Position numbers and translations under genes: made by a program. Below the pieces are notes generated by a model. The model did not search any database. It was not told where the DNA came from and saw only the letters and a program-made list of their open reading frames with translations. A stretch of 64,000 nucleotides of DNA from Piper betle (Eukaryota > Streptophyta > Magnoliopsida > Piperales > Piperaceae), in assembly GCA_033002965.1 (NCBI GenBank), contig JAURVB010002157.1:1-64000 (forward strand), in the 5' to 3' direction. Shown here in pieces: positions 37,722-50,337 of the stretch (the first letter of the stretch is position 1; each line of letters begins with the position of its first letter).

Positions 37722-40185
37722 ATGGACGACCCACTCTTGCCGGTGCAAGCTCCGGCGACGACCCCGGCCTCGGCCAGGCTGAGAGGTTGCCTTGCTGGCA
37801 GTAAGTCGATTATAACTGCCAACGGTCTCGCCATTGTCTCGGGTCCGTTGGCCTGCATGCTAGCATGCTTGTATGCAGATGTTGGTGGTCCAAAGCCTAG
37901 GGAGAGCAACAACATGCTCGGCGTGTTGGCCTGGATCTTCCTCTGGTGGCTCACCAATGCCATCCCCATGGCCATTACTTCCCTATCCCCGCTCTTCCTC
38001 TTCCCACTCTTCGGCCTTGCTTCCTCCGACGTCGTGGCCAAGTCTTACATGAATGACACCATTGCTCTGGTTCTGGGCAGCTTCACTCTCGCTCTGGCCG
38101 TCGAGCAATACAACGTTCATCGACGATTGGCCTTGAATGTATATTTTCTATCTCTTCCTTCTTTTCCCCTTTTGACCTCATCTCGGGCTAAGGTCTGGAA
38201 CATGGATCCTGTCACGACATTCTGCACGATTATCGTACACTATATTTGCGGTCAAATCATAAAAGTCTGAGTCCTTCCTAAAAACAAAGTACAAAACTTC
38301 CTATTTCCTAGCACAATTCTAAGACTTGAGAACATGGATAAGTATGGCTACAAATAGTACATAGATCTATAAATCTCCAACAATATCATCACTTAGCTCC
38401 ACGTGAATATAAATCTTTGGTGTGTAAATCAGAGGCACCAATAAAAGAAAATTTTAGATGGGAATTTATTTTGGTATTGAACTCACAGGTCACTCTGCTC
38501 TTCTCTGGAGAGCCATTGAAACCAGCGCTACTCCTGCTGGGGATCTGTGGGACGACTGCATTTGTCAGCATGTGGATGCACAACACGCCCACGGCAGTGA
38601 TGATGATGCCCGTGGCCACCGGAATACTGCAGCGGCTGCCGTCGGGCACCTCTGCCCACCCCGACGTCACACGCTTCTCCAAAGCTCTGGTGCTGGGAGT
38701 CATATACTCGGCGGCAGTTGGTGGCATCAGCACCCTGACGGGCACCGGCGTGAACCTCATCTTGGTGGGTATGTGGCAGTCTTACTTCCCTGGAGGCAAA
38801 ACCGGTAAGCTTCAGCACCTGGTCCTTCTTTGCTCTTCCATTGGCCGTCGTCATCTTTGTCGCACTGTGGATCATTCTTTGCCTGCTGTACTGCTCCAAA
38901 ACCTCTGCTCAGTCACTTTCGGCCTACTTGGACAGGCCCCATCTCAAGAGAGAGCTTGATTTGCTTGGTATGTCGGTTGAATTCTCCATTTTTACATGTT
39001 TCTTGCTGCACAATTGCATCTATCTCACGAAGGTGGAGATACGGCACGCAATAGTTAAAAATTAACTATGGGACAAAAAGTTTGATGAAATCGTAGCAAC
39101 TTCATATTTAGCAAACAGGTGTTCAATTGAAAAAATTTACTTCATTTATATCAATCTGAAGTTTGACAGAGCACCTGACGACGTTTAACTTACTTGTGGC
39201 TGCCAGGTCCAATGGCTTTTGCTGAAAAGATGATTGTGGCGATCTTTTCAGTAAGTTCAATCTCCAAGCCTAAGCTTCATAATTAATCTCAAACACAATA
39301 AATATGCTGAGAAGATGTGCCATTGCTTGGTTTGGGTAATCGCATCCTTGAATTGTTGCAGGTTCTAGTGATCTTGTGGATGACAAGGGACCTCACAGAC
39401 GAGGTCAGTGGCTGGGGAGCCCTTTTTCACGGCCTTGCCGGAGATGGCACAGTCAGTGTATGTGTCAAGACCGCCACCATAACCAAGCCAACATATGTAT
39501 TCATATTTCCGGATCAAAAAGCTGACCAGTCATAATGTGCAGGTGATGATAGCAACATTCTTGTTCATAATCCCCAACAGGAAAGGAGGCCAGTGGGAAA
39601 AGGAGAAGCTAATGGACTGGAACAAATGCAAGAAGCTGCCCTGGGGCATAGTACTCCTTCTGGGCGCTGGTTTTGCTATAGCAGAAGGTGTTCGCACAAG
39701 TGGCCTTGCTGATGTGCTCTCCACCTTCCTCTACTTCCTGAAGACTGCACCCTACCTCGCCCTCGCACCAGCTGTCTGCCTCATTGGCTGCATTATAACC
39801 GAGTTCACCTCCAACAATTCCACAACCACTCTTCTACTTCCACTTCTTATTGAGCTTGCCCAGTCCATGCACATGGAAAGCCCCCTCCTTCTCATGGTTC
39901 CTGGAGCCATAGGTGCTCAGTTTGCCTTTCTCCTCCCAACTGGTAGTCCATCCAATATTGTAGGATTCACCACTGGCCATCTGACCATTGGGGATCTCAT
40001 TCGAACTGGGTTTCCACTGAAAATTGCAGGAATTGCTACCCTCTCTTCTGATGCCCACATTAGGTACCTCTGCTTTGCTTTCATGTCTCCCAATATATTT
40101 GTTGCATGGTTAGCTAATCACACTTTGCAAAATCCAACTTGGTCTTGCAGGTATATACATTTTTGGGGATTTCAAGGCATCATAA
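37722..40185 (+). CDS. TDT: Tonoplast dicarboxylate transporter (SLC13/DASS), 6 exons
   Basis: Members of this family move malate and related dicarboxylates across the vacuolar membrane. Exons: 37722-38138, 38489-38967, 39207-39250, 39362-39457, 39543-40063 and 40151-40185. The product is about 529 residues, near the Arabidopsis TDT length, with many hydrophobic helices ([55 protein letters not shown]). Two family substrate motifs are present: [12 protein letters not shown] in exon 2 and [17 protein letters not shown] in exon 5, followed by [17 protein letters not shown]. Two single-base insertions interrupt the frame as written: near 38803 (before [14 protein letters not shown]) and near 40045 (before LMPTLG). 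Allowing for both, the length is a multiple of three and the C-terminus reads [10 protein letters not shown]. The donor GTACCT of intron 5 is a weak match. The start ATG at 37722 gives a short cytosolic leader typical of the family. Confidence 0.9.
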
Positions 40186-41215
40186 AGATCTATTAAGTAA
40201 CACATACACAGATAAGCACAGGATTCGGGAAGCCAAAGCGATGTGTTTCGTATTGATTATGGACATTTAGATGCTTGTTCAAAGCATATACATAAGCTAG
40301 CATTATACATAAGCTTCTTAATGCCATCACAATAGTGTAGAAATTGTATTTCCTTTCAAAGATGTGCCAGCCTCTCATTATATATAAATGGATTACCTTT
40401 AGCCCTTTCTCTTAAGTGTGTATATACCTATTCTCCCTTAACAACTTTTGTATTATAATCATTAATTTTTTCAGAGATGGTCATATTTCTCTCTTTTTTT
40501 ATTCCTTCTTAAGTCAATGTCCTTGATTGTTGATATGTTGCTATGTAAACGTAATTAAATAGGAATCTACAAGTATTATGCTAAATCAAATCTAGGAAAA
40601 AATCTCACTAGCAAGACGTAATATATGAGAGTCTACAACCAGAAAAGGGATAATTAGCCATGGAAATTCAAACAGTCATACAACCATATATCCCATCCAC
40701 ACGCAAATTCACCATTTGGGCAACAAAGATTGGACATCTAGTGGCTAAAGGAATATAGCTAGGGCATAATTTGAACCGACCCACAATACATGGGTACTCT
40801 GCAACATATCAGGCACCGGGGGAAGCAGGGATTCGGTCGCCGGCGCCGAGATGGCTCGGTGGCGCAGCAATGGTCGGAGGAGAAAGGAGAAGAAACGCCG
40901 TAGAGGGTGGTTTTCGGGGACGGCCGGAGTCTACTCCCAGAGATTCAGGCTGCCGCTCGATAGCTGTGGAGTGACCGAGGCTGGTTCTCTGGCGGCAAGA
41001 AACGGTGGGGGGCTCGGGGCACTCGAGGTACGGCTGTTGTATGAGCAATCGAGTTCACTTTAACTTGCGTTTGAATTTAATTTATGATTAAATAAATTAA
41101 ATTAAATATATTTAAATTATTAATTTTTTAAGGTTAAAATTAGTTCAATTAAAAATCAAAAATACACTTATTTAAAAATTTTGAATACCTACTATATCAC
41201 TTTTATTATTATTAC

Positions 41216-41259
<44 letters not shown>

Positions 41260-43385
41260 AGGCTATATTATTATATTATTTTATTGAGTCGAATTTGAGT
41301 CGAGGTACGAATCAATTTCGAGTCAAGGTATAAGTCGATTTCGAGTCGAATTGAGTCGAACACTCCCTTCCTCAAACTCTACTTGAAGGATTCAAGTTCG
41401 AGCCGAGTTCGAATTCGTGTATTTAAATGTCGAGTTTCGAGCCAAGCCGAACGTTAAATATTCCCGAGCTAGTATGCTTAATTAGCAACCCTAATGGAGG
41501 TAAGGCTCGGGAAGAGAGAGAATCCTGAAGAATGGGAACAAAACAACAGGAGTAAAGGGAGGGACCTGGCCTACACCTAGGGGACTTTATTATTTTTTTA
41601 TTTTATTTTATTTTCCTACCTATCACCATCGGCGTTGCCTCGATGATGCCTCCATTCTTGGACTTTAGTCTAAATTATTTTGACTCAATGTAATTAATTT
41701 AAAAGAATTAAAAAACATACAAAATTTATAATAACTCAAGATAAAAATATTAAAAATTTTAATTAGTAATTTATTTTTTAGGATATATTAAGATTTAAGT
41801 CTAATTAACATAAATTTTCCAAATTTTATTATAATAGTTTTTTATTACAACATATTTGATAGTGATGCATAAGTTTTTTAATAAAAAATCAAGAATATAT
41901 ATATATATAACAATCTGGTCCAAAAATTAAATAAATATTATTTTAATAAAAAAGAATAAAGAATTGGATAAGATTTTCGGAGGAAGATGTTGAAAAAATC
42001 ATTTTTTTATATTTATAGAATTAAAAAAACACTTCATAAAATTTTAATGTGTTATATATAGTTAAAATAAGAAACATAATTCATAATTATAATTAAATAT
42101 AGAATCTTCTGGATCTAATCTCAATTGCTCTAATAATCTAACGGTCGTCCTAAGAGACGTAATTCATAGTTATAATATCTAATTTCAGCCATTATAATAA
42201 TTTAATAGTCACAATAAAAGACATAATTCATAGTTATATAATTAAATTAAGAATCTTGTAGATTTAATATCAGTTGTTACAATAATTTACCGATCGTGAT
42301 AATTTTCTCTATAAAATTCTTTAAATTTAAGAAAAAAATTATTAAAATTGTCAACTCACCATGTAAAAGAAAACCACTTTCTTTTATATTACTTCCATGA
42401 TGCGTGGATTTTGTGTCTATTTATTATTTATTTTGATTTGATTTACTTAATTTAAAATAATTAATATTTTTATTAAATTTATATAACTCAAGGCAAAAAT
42501 ATTTATTTTTCATTAATAAGTAATTTATTTTTTAGATATCAAATATTTTTTCACGAAACTTTTACCAAACTAATTTATTTTTACCAAATATGTTTTTATG
42601 AAAATATTATTACAATAGTTTTTGTCCATTACAATGTATTTGATAATAATAGATAAATTATTTTTTTGTAAAAATTTAAGAATGTATATGTAATAACCCA
42701 ATCCAAAGAATAAATAAAATAAAGATCACATAAATTATATTTTAATAAAAAATAAAAATTTCTTAAAATTTTATAAAATTAAAAAAAACACACTTCATGA
42801 AATCTTAACGTGTTTTTGGGTGCGGAATTCCTGCTCCCACAATCACACTTCACTTCGAATTAGATAAATGGGTTTGATGGGACTAAGGCACCATTATTGT
42901 GCAAAGAAATAGTGCAATAAAAATAAAAATAAAAAGCTACCTATAAGGAATAACACAAGAGATTTTTTATGTGGTTCCTTAGCAACTCGAACTCCTAAGT
43001 CACTCCATAATATGATTGGTACTCACAATTCATTAATTTTCTATTCTTTTACAAATTACAAAACTTTGGTAGATTTTTACCTCTTTAATTGTTTGACTTC
43101 ATACAAGAGTTCACCCCTCGTAGAAGCTTCAAAGCTATTCTTGCAATGCTCCAATGATGAAATAGAGTTCATTGTTGCACAAGAATGTAGAAAAATGATG
43201 GAATACCAAGTTTCATGTAAGTAGAAAAGTAATGGAACACTCATTAATGTAGGTAAAAATTTTAATGACTAAACACTGTCAAGACCGCGGAAGAGCAACA
43301 ATGCAACTTGTATATATGTACCCGCTGAGAATGGTGAGAATGTGTGAGTGAAGGTGTAGTTTGATGTGCAAGAAATAGAACCATA
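40186..43385. other. AT-rich intergenic region with repeat fragments
   Basis: No gene recognised. A GC-rich patch at about 40830-41020 has no coherent frame. A block at 41284-41480 repeats words such as GAGTCGAATT, TTCGAGTC and GAGCCGAGTTCG and ends in TTAGCAACCCTAA, as ends of many small plant DNA transposons do. The rest (41560-43250) is AT-rich and featureless. Confidence 0.45.
41202..41250. repeat. ATT trinucleotide microsatellite
   Basis: About 16 ATT units with one early interruption. Confidence 0.95.
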
Positions 43386-43506
43386 TTTAGCTCCGCCCGG
43401 AGCGACGCCAGTGGAGACACCGTGCGTCTCCACCGTCGATCATCCCGGGAATCGACGGTGGAGACGCACGGCGTCTCCACCGACGTCGCTCCTGGGCGGA
43501 GCTAAA
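43386..43506. repeat. 121 bp near-perfect hairpin (foldback)
   Basis: Arms of about 56 bases (TTTAGCTCCGCCC at the left, GGGCGGAGCTAAA at the right) pair almost completely around a short CATCCCGGGA centre. I count one single-base bulge and about three mismatches. Each arm also contains a smaller palindrome (GGAGACGC...GCGTCTCC). The GC content contrasts sharply with the AT-rich surroundings. It may be a small foldback transposon or the stem of a non-coding RNA; the sequence alone does not decide. Confidence 0.85.
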
Positions 43507-43854
43507 ATTTTTCCAAGAAATAATGTGTGAATTTAATAAAATGATCTACATGAATAGAACTGGATAGGATGAGCTAAGGGGGTCGAAACCTGACACAATA
43601 AGATAAAAATGATTATAAAGTGAATGTTAGATGAAAATAGAATGTTTTGGTAATATTTTATGTTTTTTATGATTTTATACATATAGTACTTGTTGTTAAT
43701 AGGGTGATCTATATTGAACTTTTAAAAAAACTCTATCTGTTTTATTTTAAAAATCATTATTTTTTAAATTTTTTGCGAGTTTGGGTTATTTTGAATATAA
43801 ATTACATATCATCGTATTTATTTAGAATAATGTTAAGGTCTAAATATCTCAATC

Positions 43855-46759
43855 TGTAACACCCCGTTTCGGCTCACCCGTGAACCGACCCGAAAATATC
43901 ACCGGCGACCGAACCGTTCGCTAATCTACTAAATTCGGTTAAGCCAACCCGGATCTACCATCGGCGTCTCAAGATGGAGATGCAAATATGAAATGCATGA
44001 ATGGGAACAATTGGATTCTAACGGAGCCCTACATGCATGCCATGACGTGCAAGCAAAGATAAGACAAAACAATAAATGAGAAACCAAAAGAAAATATATA
44101 CTATTACGGAAAAACAGACAAAGTTTCCCCTAAAAGTGCAATAGGGTCCAACCTGTCCACAACAAGGGTATATAAATATTTTATCAAAATACGATAAAAC
44201 ATAACAATCTACCATGGCATTCAATCACTATCTCATTCGTTTTCACCTGAGCCGAGTCTGAACTCCAAGGCTCCTTGCTCATTCACATCTATCCGTTCAT
44301 TTCATAACAGGCAATTCATCAAGACAAAAACATTCTAATAATCATTCACACAGCATTAAACAACCATCATTATACATTACACGCGGCAGGTACATGTGTG
44401 CGCGGTTCCGTGCTGCTCCTCTGCAGTCCCGACAGCTTTCATCGCTCGCATTCCTCACCTACATATATATAGAAAAACCGTCAGTAACGAGTGTTACCGG
44501 CCCGAAAAATAACTAATATCAATCTGGCACAGGAGAGCAAACTCTCCTGTTGAATCAAAAACCATATACTTCCTCAAGAACTCTCATCAGGGCACATACG
44601 GGAGCTGTCGCTATCGGACCGTCGCCCTCGAGTCGACAGCGTCCCCCTTTCTTTCTCATTCTCATACGTTGGCCATTTCTCTATCGCTTCTCGCATCAAA
44701 TCTCATTCCTTATCGCCCTCTACACCTTCCATATTACTCCTGGCCTTGAGCACGAAGGCCGAGCACTCTCAGGCAGTCGCCTTTAGTGCCCTTTGAACCA
44801 CAAGTCTAGACATGCGCTGCATTGCAGTACCCGTAAACCTCCACACTTCTCCGGGTTTGAGGAACTCAAAGGTGGAGTTGTCCGGATCCTTCGGGAACGA
44901 AGTGGGTTCTCCCCAGCTCCAGAGCCCGCTCTTCCGAGCACACGCCCTATCTGAAGGCGTGGCCGTCAGTGACCCTCATTCCATCTCTCACCGAAAACGC
45001 GAAAACTATATATATATAGGCCTGGGTTGGGATTTATACAATAGGCACGAAGGCATCGTGAGCTGGATCTGAAGTTCGAAAACAAACTCGAGGGATCTCA
45101 TCCTCGAGGGTTATTAATCCAAAAAAGAACCGTTGGCTAAATGGCCCGAGTTACGTGGGATCCGATAAAACGCCACTTAACTCGTCCTGCACATGATAAA
45201 TCAAATACACAATAGAGTAGCGTAAAAACAGAGAACGAGTCCTAAACGGACCTGGTAGAAGCTCCAAACGGGTCCACGCGCCTAGGCGGTGAGCTCCTAC
45301 ACCGTACCTACACAATCAAGCTAAAAACTAACGCCTGCATGATGAATCACACATCCTATAGCATGCACACACAATCAACACAATCACGCATCAATCAACA
45401 CACATCAACCTATATCAATTCTAGCAAGCTCTACTTAGGCTAGTTTGCATTAGATCATGATCATTACCTAGTTACCCTAATTAGTTTCTTAGCCTCCATT
45501 TTTAACACCACTCAATCAAACAAATTTCATATTTTATCCTTAATCAAATCTACATTTATATATATTATTATAACACACAATTCACCAATCCTAGCATGCA
45601 ATTCTAATAATCAATACTTTCAAATAATTAAGTTAAAATAAATTATACCTCGCGTCGTCGAAAATTGGCGACGGCTAGGGTTTCCGTTTCGTGGCTCGAA
45701 ACTCGAATTCGGCACCTAGCGGTGTCCGAAGTCCGATCAGATTGGACCGGGTGCGTTCGGTGGATGATCTGGCGAATTTCCCACGAATCCAATTTTTCGC
45801 GTCGGCAGTTTTCCGGCGAGTGTGGCAGTTTTCCGGCGATGATTCGGGACGGGGCAATCAGGGGATCTATCGGCACCAGCTCGACGAGCTTGGTCCAATG
45901 GTGGTGTCAAACAAGGTAGCCGGGGCGGCGATGGTTGTCGGCGACGACATCGAAAACGGGTGCGGCGGCGGCGTGCTCCGATCGGGGCTACGGCCGGCCT
46001 CGACGGCGGTCGGGATGATGGGGGAAACGTCGGCGACGGCGAGGGGGTGGTCGTCGGGGTCACAGCGGCGGCGGCGCAGCCCGAACGGCGGCGAATCGAC
46101 GAGGGAGGGCGTCGTGGCTTGTGGGGCGATTCCGGCGTCGTGGCGGCGAGACGGTGGCCGGGGTGGGTCGTGGCGGCACGGCGACTGCACGGCGGGGCGG
46201 GGCGGCGTTGATCGGCGGCTGTACGACATCAGCGGCGACGAGCACAATGGGCGGCGACGGCTAGGGTTTTGGAAGGGGGAAGGTGTCGGGAATGGAGAAA
46301 ATATACTCTAGTGGCAGTTTCATAATTAAGTATTGACTCGATTCCTACTCGAGTCAAAATAATAACTAGTTCGTAATAAATTCTAAAAAAATCTAGAAAA
46401 ATATGGAAAAATCCCATAAAATAAAACAAACACAACAACATCCAAATGACATGCTCTATAACTAATAACCCACCCGAATATAATCCAACGCGTCCTAATG
46501 CGTTATTCGGCCTAAAACTATTCTACGATCAAATAAAAATAACAATCAATACTGTATACCTCCATATACTTGATAACCCATTTTTCATCATCTTTTAGAC
46601 GTTATCATCGTACACTTGAGCATACATGACCCTCATCGCTCATAACTCACAGCTGGCCTCAACTCAGCTCGCGGTCCATGAAGCTGACTCGACTCGAACC
46701 GACGGTTGAACCGACTGGTTCACTCCCGTAAAACTCTGACTCGAGTCACGGGTTTTACA
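43855..46759 (-). mobile_element. 3' LTR of the Ty3/gypsy element
   Basis: 2905 bp, running on the minus strand from TGTAAAACCCGTGACTCGAG at 46759 down to GGGGTGTTACA at 43855. Next to it on the internal side is a polypurine tract. The order of blocks equals that of solo LTR copy A (4938-7772), including the GC-rich block (about 45650-46300) and a TATATAT near 45010. The first hundreds of bases are nearly identical to copy A. The host flank below 43855 reads CTCAATC. Confidence 0.9.
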
Positions 46760-46773
46760 ACCTTCCCTCCTTA
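46760..46773 (-). other. Polypurine tract of the Ty3/gypsy element
   Basis: The minus strand reads TAAGGAGGGAAGGT immediately before the TGTAAAACCC LTR start. It primes plus-strand DNA synthesis in LTR elements, and its position fixes 46759 as the LTR boundary. Confidence 0.75.
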
Positions 46774-46823
46774 GAAAAATTTCGTCCTCGAAATTTTAAC
46801 CAAGGAAGTTTCAACCATGTTCC

Positions 46824-48326
46824 TCATCTAAATGTACATGTTGGCGTAGTACCTGGTTGTGAAGCTGGTTGCTCGAACAACTCCGGGTATCGCTTCCTCA
46901 TCTCATCTTCTCGTTCCCACGTAGCTTCTTCAACTCCTCGTCGGGTCCATTGCACTCGTACTAGGGGAACTTCTTTTCTTCGGAGAATCTTCACTCTTCG
47001 GTCCACGATTTGGACTGCATCCTCTGGGTACGTCAGGTCCAGTTGCAGCTCTACCTCTTTGAAGTTGACAACATGAGAGTTGTCAGGGTGATACTTCTTC
47101 AACATTGACACGTGGAAGACATCATGCACAGCTGATAGGTGAGGAGGCAATGCTAGCCTATATGCCACTGGTCCAATGCGCTCAATCACGTCAAAGGGTC
47201 CAATATAGCGCGGACTGAGTTTCCCTCGCGTCCCGAATCTCGTGTTTCCCTTAGTCGGAGAGACCTTCAGGAGAACGTGATCTCCTAACGCGAAATGAAC
47301 CTCACGTCTGCGCTCATCTGCGTAACTCTTTTGTCTATCTTGAGCTGACCTCATTCTTCTTCTAATCCTCATTACCACCTCTTGTGTCTGCTGGATCATT
47401 TCTGGCCCAACTACCACTGGTTCGCTGCCTTGCACCCAACACACTGGTGATCTGCATGGTCTACCGTACAGTGCTTCGAACGGTGCCATTCCAATCGTGG
47501 CCTGATAGCTGTTGTTGTAGGAGAATTCCACCAGAGGTAGGTGTTCTTCCCAACTCCCTCTGAAATCCAGGATACATGCGCGAAGCAAGTCTTCCAGGGT
47601 CTGTATAGTTCTTTCCGTCTGTCCGTCTGTTTGAGGATGGAAAGTTGTGCTGAATCTCGATTCTGTGCCCATAGCTGCCTGAAAAGCCTTCCAAAATCGC
47701 GATGTGAACCTCGGATCCCTGTCTGATATGATCCCCCGTGGTACGCCGTGTAACCTGACTATCTGATCTCTGTACAGCGTAGCCAATGTGGTCAGTGGGT
47801 AATCCATCCTGATCGGTATGAAGTGTACGCTCTTTGTAAGTCGATCCACTATGACCCATATCGCATCCTTTTGTTGGCGGGTCTTAGGTAAACCAACTAC
47901 AAAGTCGTAAGCTATACTCTCCCACTTCCACTCTGGGGTTTCCAACGGTTGTAGCATTCCACCTGGACGTACGTGCTCGGCTTTCACTTGCTGGCATACC
48001 AAACATCTAGCCACTGTATCGTATACTTCTCTCTTCATTCCTGGCCACCAATAGGTTTGTCGGACATCGTGATACATCTTCACTCCACCTGGGTGTATTG
48101 AGCATCTCGACGTGTGAGCTTCGTGAAGAATAGTACTTCGAAGTCCGGGATACTCTGGAACATTAGGCACGAATAGTCGGCCTCTCAATCTGACTAATCC
48201 ATCTGTATCCCTGGCCAATTCCTGATGTGTTTCGTGTTCCAACCACTGCTTCAACTGCGGATCTGCCTCCTGTGCAATCCGAATCTGCTCAAACACGCTT
48301 GGCTGAATCGTAAGTCGCGCCATCAT
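46824..48326 (-). CDS. Integrase with GPY/F and chromodomain
   Basis: The 500-residue frame begins after an in-frame TAG that separates it from RNase H. An HHCC zinc finger is visible (H-E-A-H...CLVCQ), then the catalytic core with D in AYDFVVGLP, D in GIISDRDPRF and E in TDGQTERTIQTLEDLL. A GPY/F module follows (LSPRYIGPFDVIERIGPVAY). The C-terminal chromodomain reads IVDRRVKILRRKEVPLVRVQ, then VEEATWERED and RYPELF; it would direct integration into heterochromatin. This is the best preserved part of the element, with no break inside the frame. Confidence 0.93.
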   Translation of the reverse strand: MMARLTIQPSVFEQIRIAQEADPQLKQWLEHETHQELARDTDGLVRLRGRLFVPNVPEYPGLRSTILHEAHTSRCSIHPGGVKMYHDVRQTYWWPGMKREVYDTVARCLVCQQVKAEHVRPGGMLQPLETPEWKWESIAYDFVVGLPKTRQQKDAIWVIVDRLTKSVHFIPIRMDYPLTTLATLYRDQIVRLHGVPRGIISDRDPRFTSRFWKAFQAAMGTESRFSTTFHPQTDGQTERTIQTLEDLLRACILDFRGSWEEHLPLVEFSYNNSYQATIGMAPFEALYGRPCRSPVCWVQGSEPVVVGPEMIQQTQEVVMRIRRRMRSAQDRQKSYADERRREVHFALGDHVLLKVSPTKGNTRFGTRGKLSPRYIGPFDVIERIGPVAYRLALPPHLSAVHDVFHVSMLKKYHPDNSHVVNFKEVELQLDLTYPEDAVQIVDRRVKILRRKEVPLVRVQWTRRGVEEATWEREDEMRKRYPELFEQPASQPGTTPTCTFR

Positions 48327-48341
48327 CCAAACTAACTGTCT

Positions 48342-48812
48342 CTAGCTCGTAGTGTGCTCGGTCACTGACAATGCTGCGAATCCTGCGGTGTACAAGAATC
48401 CTGGCTTCCTGCTCAATGCATCGGCTACCACATTCGCTTTGCCCTCATGGTATGCTATGTCGACCTCGTAATCAGCTAACATCTCCAACCATCTCCTCTG
48501 TCTGCTATTCAGATCCTTCTGCGTGAAGATATATTTCAGACTCTGGTGATCAGTTAGAAGTCTGAAAGATGTTCCATATAGATAGTGCCTCCATATTCTG
48601 AGAGCGAATATGACTGCAGCAAGCTCTAGGTCATGAGTAGGATAGTTACGCTCATGCACCTTGAGCTGACGAGATGCATAAGCAATAACCTTATCCTTCT
48701 GCATCAAAACACAACCTAAGCCAATCCCTGAGGCATCAGTATACACTACAAAATCCTCATGTCCCTCAGGCAATGCGAGGATAGGCGCCAAAGTCAACCT
48801 CTCCTTTAGCAT
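48342..48812 (-). CDS. RNase H domain of pol
   Basis: Ty3-type RNase H with its acidic residues in [41 protein letters not shown] and NVVADALSR. It degrades the RNA strand during reverse transcription. It lies in the same frame as the reverse transcriptase above and the integrase below, divided from each by one TAG stop (after RRFI above and HTTS below), so the two stops alone break the polyprotein. Confidence 0.92.
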   Translation of the reverse strand: MLKERLTLAPILALPEGHEDFVVYTDASGIGLGCVLMQKDKVIAYASRQLKVHERNYPTHDLELAAVIFALRIWRHYLYGTSFRLLTDHQSLKYIFTQKDLNSRQRRWLEMLADYEVDIAYHEGKANVVADALSRKPGFLYTAGFAALSVTEHTTS

Positions 48813-48902
48813 CCTGAAACTCCGTTCACATTTGTCTGTCCATATGAACAGTTCCTCTTTCCTAGTCAGCCGTGTCAGAGGGGCTGCTATGGAAGAAAAG
48901 TC

Positions 48903-49616
48903 CTAAATGAACCGTCTGTAGTATCCAGCCAATCCCAGAAAACTTCGAACCTTCGTAGGTGTCTTCGTTTGTTCCCACTGCACTACTGCCTCTATCTTAG
49001 CTGGATCCACTGAGATGCCTGATGCTGAGATGATGTGGCCGAGAAAATTCACCTCTGACAACCAGAAACTGCACTTCAAAAATTTCCCATACAACCTATG
49101 CTCTCTCAGTGTTTGCAACACAATCCTCAGGTGTTGCGCATGTTCTTCCTTAGACGAAGAATATACCAGTATGTCATCCACAAAGACGATCACAAACTGG
49201 TCCAAGTACTGATTGAACACTTTGTTCATCAAGTCCATAAATGTTGCTGGAGCATTGGTCAATCCAAACGGCATGACTAGAAACTCATAGTGTCCATATC
49301 TCGTCCTGAACGCAGTCTTCGGGATGTCTTCTGCTCTAATCCTCAGTTGGTAGTATCCTGATCTCAAATCAATCTTCGAAAAGATGACTGCTAAGCTCAA
49401 CTGGTCAAATAAATCATCAATAAGAGGATGAGGGTATCTGTTCTTAACCGTTGCATGGTTTAGCATCCTGTAATCTATGCATAACCGCATGCTTCCATCC
49501 TTCTTCCTCACAAATAACACCGGTGCACCCCAAGGGGAAACGCTCGGTCTGATGAATCCTTGGTCCAACAATGTCTGTAGCTGTTCCTTTAGTTCCTTGA
49601 GCTCCAGAGGTGCCAT
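48903..49616 (-). CDS. Reverse transcriptase domain of pol
   Basis: Contains the RT blocks [58 protein letters not shown] and the catalytic FVDDILVYS, then VNFLGHIIS and [11 protein letters not shown]. It joins the protease frame through a one-base shift near 49637-49640: a run of three C stands where four would keep the expected [13 protein letters not shown] in frame. It ends at a TAG after RRFI that continues into the RNase H frame without a shift. Confidence 0.93.
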   Translation of the reverse strand: MAPLELKELKEQLQTLLDQGFIRPSVSPWGAPVLFVRKKDGSMRLCIDYRMLNHATVKNRYPHPLIDDLFDQLSLAVIFSKIDLRSGYYQLRIRAEDIPKTAFRTRYGHYEFLVMPFGLTNAPATFMDLMNKVFNQYLDQFVIVFVDDILVYSSSKEEHAQHLRIVLQTLREHRLYGKFLKCSFWLSEVNFLGHIISASGISVDPAKIEAVVQWEQTKTPTKVRSFLGLAGYYRRFI

Positions 49617-50287
49617 CCTATACGGAGCTCTCGAAATTGGGCTGTGCCAGGCATCAACTCGATGGCAAGATCCACCCCTCTGTCTGGCGGCAATCCAGTA
49701 ATCTCCTCAGGAAATACATCTGTAAATTCGCAGACCACTGGAATCTCCTCTATACTCGGTTGTTTCCCTCGTCCACTCTGCTCAGTCAAAACTAATGCTG
49801 CCATTATCAGTTCACTGCCTCTGTCCAGTTGTCTCACTACACTCTGATAGGATATCCATCCTTGCTCCTTGTCTCGGCCATGACCTTGGAAGAAAAAATG
49901 GCGCCTTCCATGGCGGAAAGTCACAGTCTTCCTTCGACAATCTATCACTTCTCCTTGCTTGGACATCCAATTCATCCCAAATATCACATCAAATTCTTGT
50001 AGCTTGAATAGTATCAAATCAGCTACAAGCTGTCGCTGTTGAATTTCAACAGGGACATCACGCACACACTCGCCCGTAGCTATTACACTACCGGCAGGGA
50101 TGGACACTAACAGTGAAAGTCCTAACTCCTCTATCTTATATCCTATCCTATTAGTGTGCATATACGAAATGAAGGAGTGTGTACATCTAGAATCAAACAA
50201 GACACGTGCAGGTACAAGGCCTACAGAAAGTGTACCTGTCACGACAGTCGTATCCTCAAGGGCCTCTGCTACGGTGGCTGCGTACAT
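49617..50287 (-). CDS. Retroviral-type aspartic protease of pol, active site altered
   Basis: The frame shows the pepsin-like retrotransposon protease pattern: VARILFDS-type strand, THSFIS, then [19 protein letters not shown] and [20 protein letters not shown] leading to the reverse transcriptase. The catalytic motif is [10 protein letters not shown] instead of the usual DSGATHSFIS. The glycine after the Asp-Ser pair is arginine, so activity is doubtful. The linker before it shows PAPEQHQP-like low complexity, and I do not see a CCHC zinc knuckle between gag and protease. Confidence 0.85.
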
Positions 50288-50337
50288 CCTTACTGGTTGG
50301 TGCTGCTCTGGTGCAGATGGTGCTGCCTGATTCTAAG

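Noticed and set aside
40771..41063. GC-rich frames downstream of the transporter gene
   Set aside because: Short, on both strands, no domain and surrounded by repeat words; more like part of a repeat than a gene.
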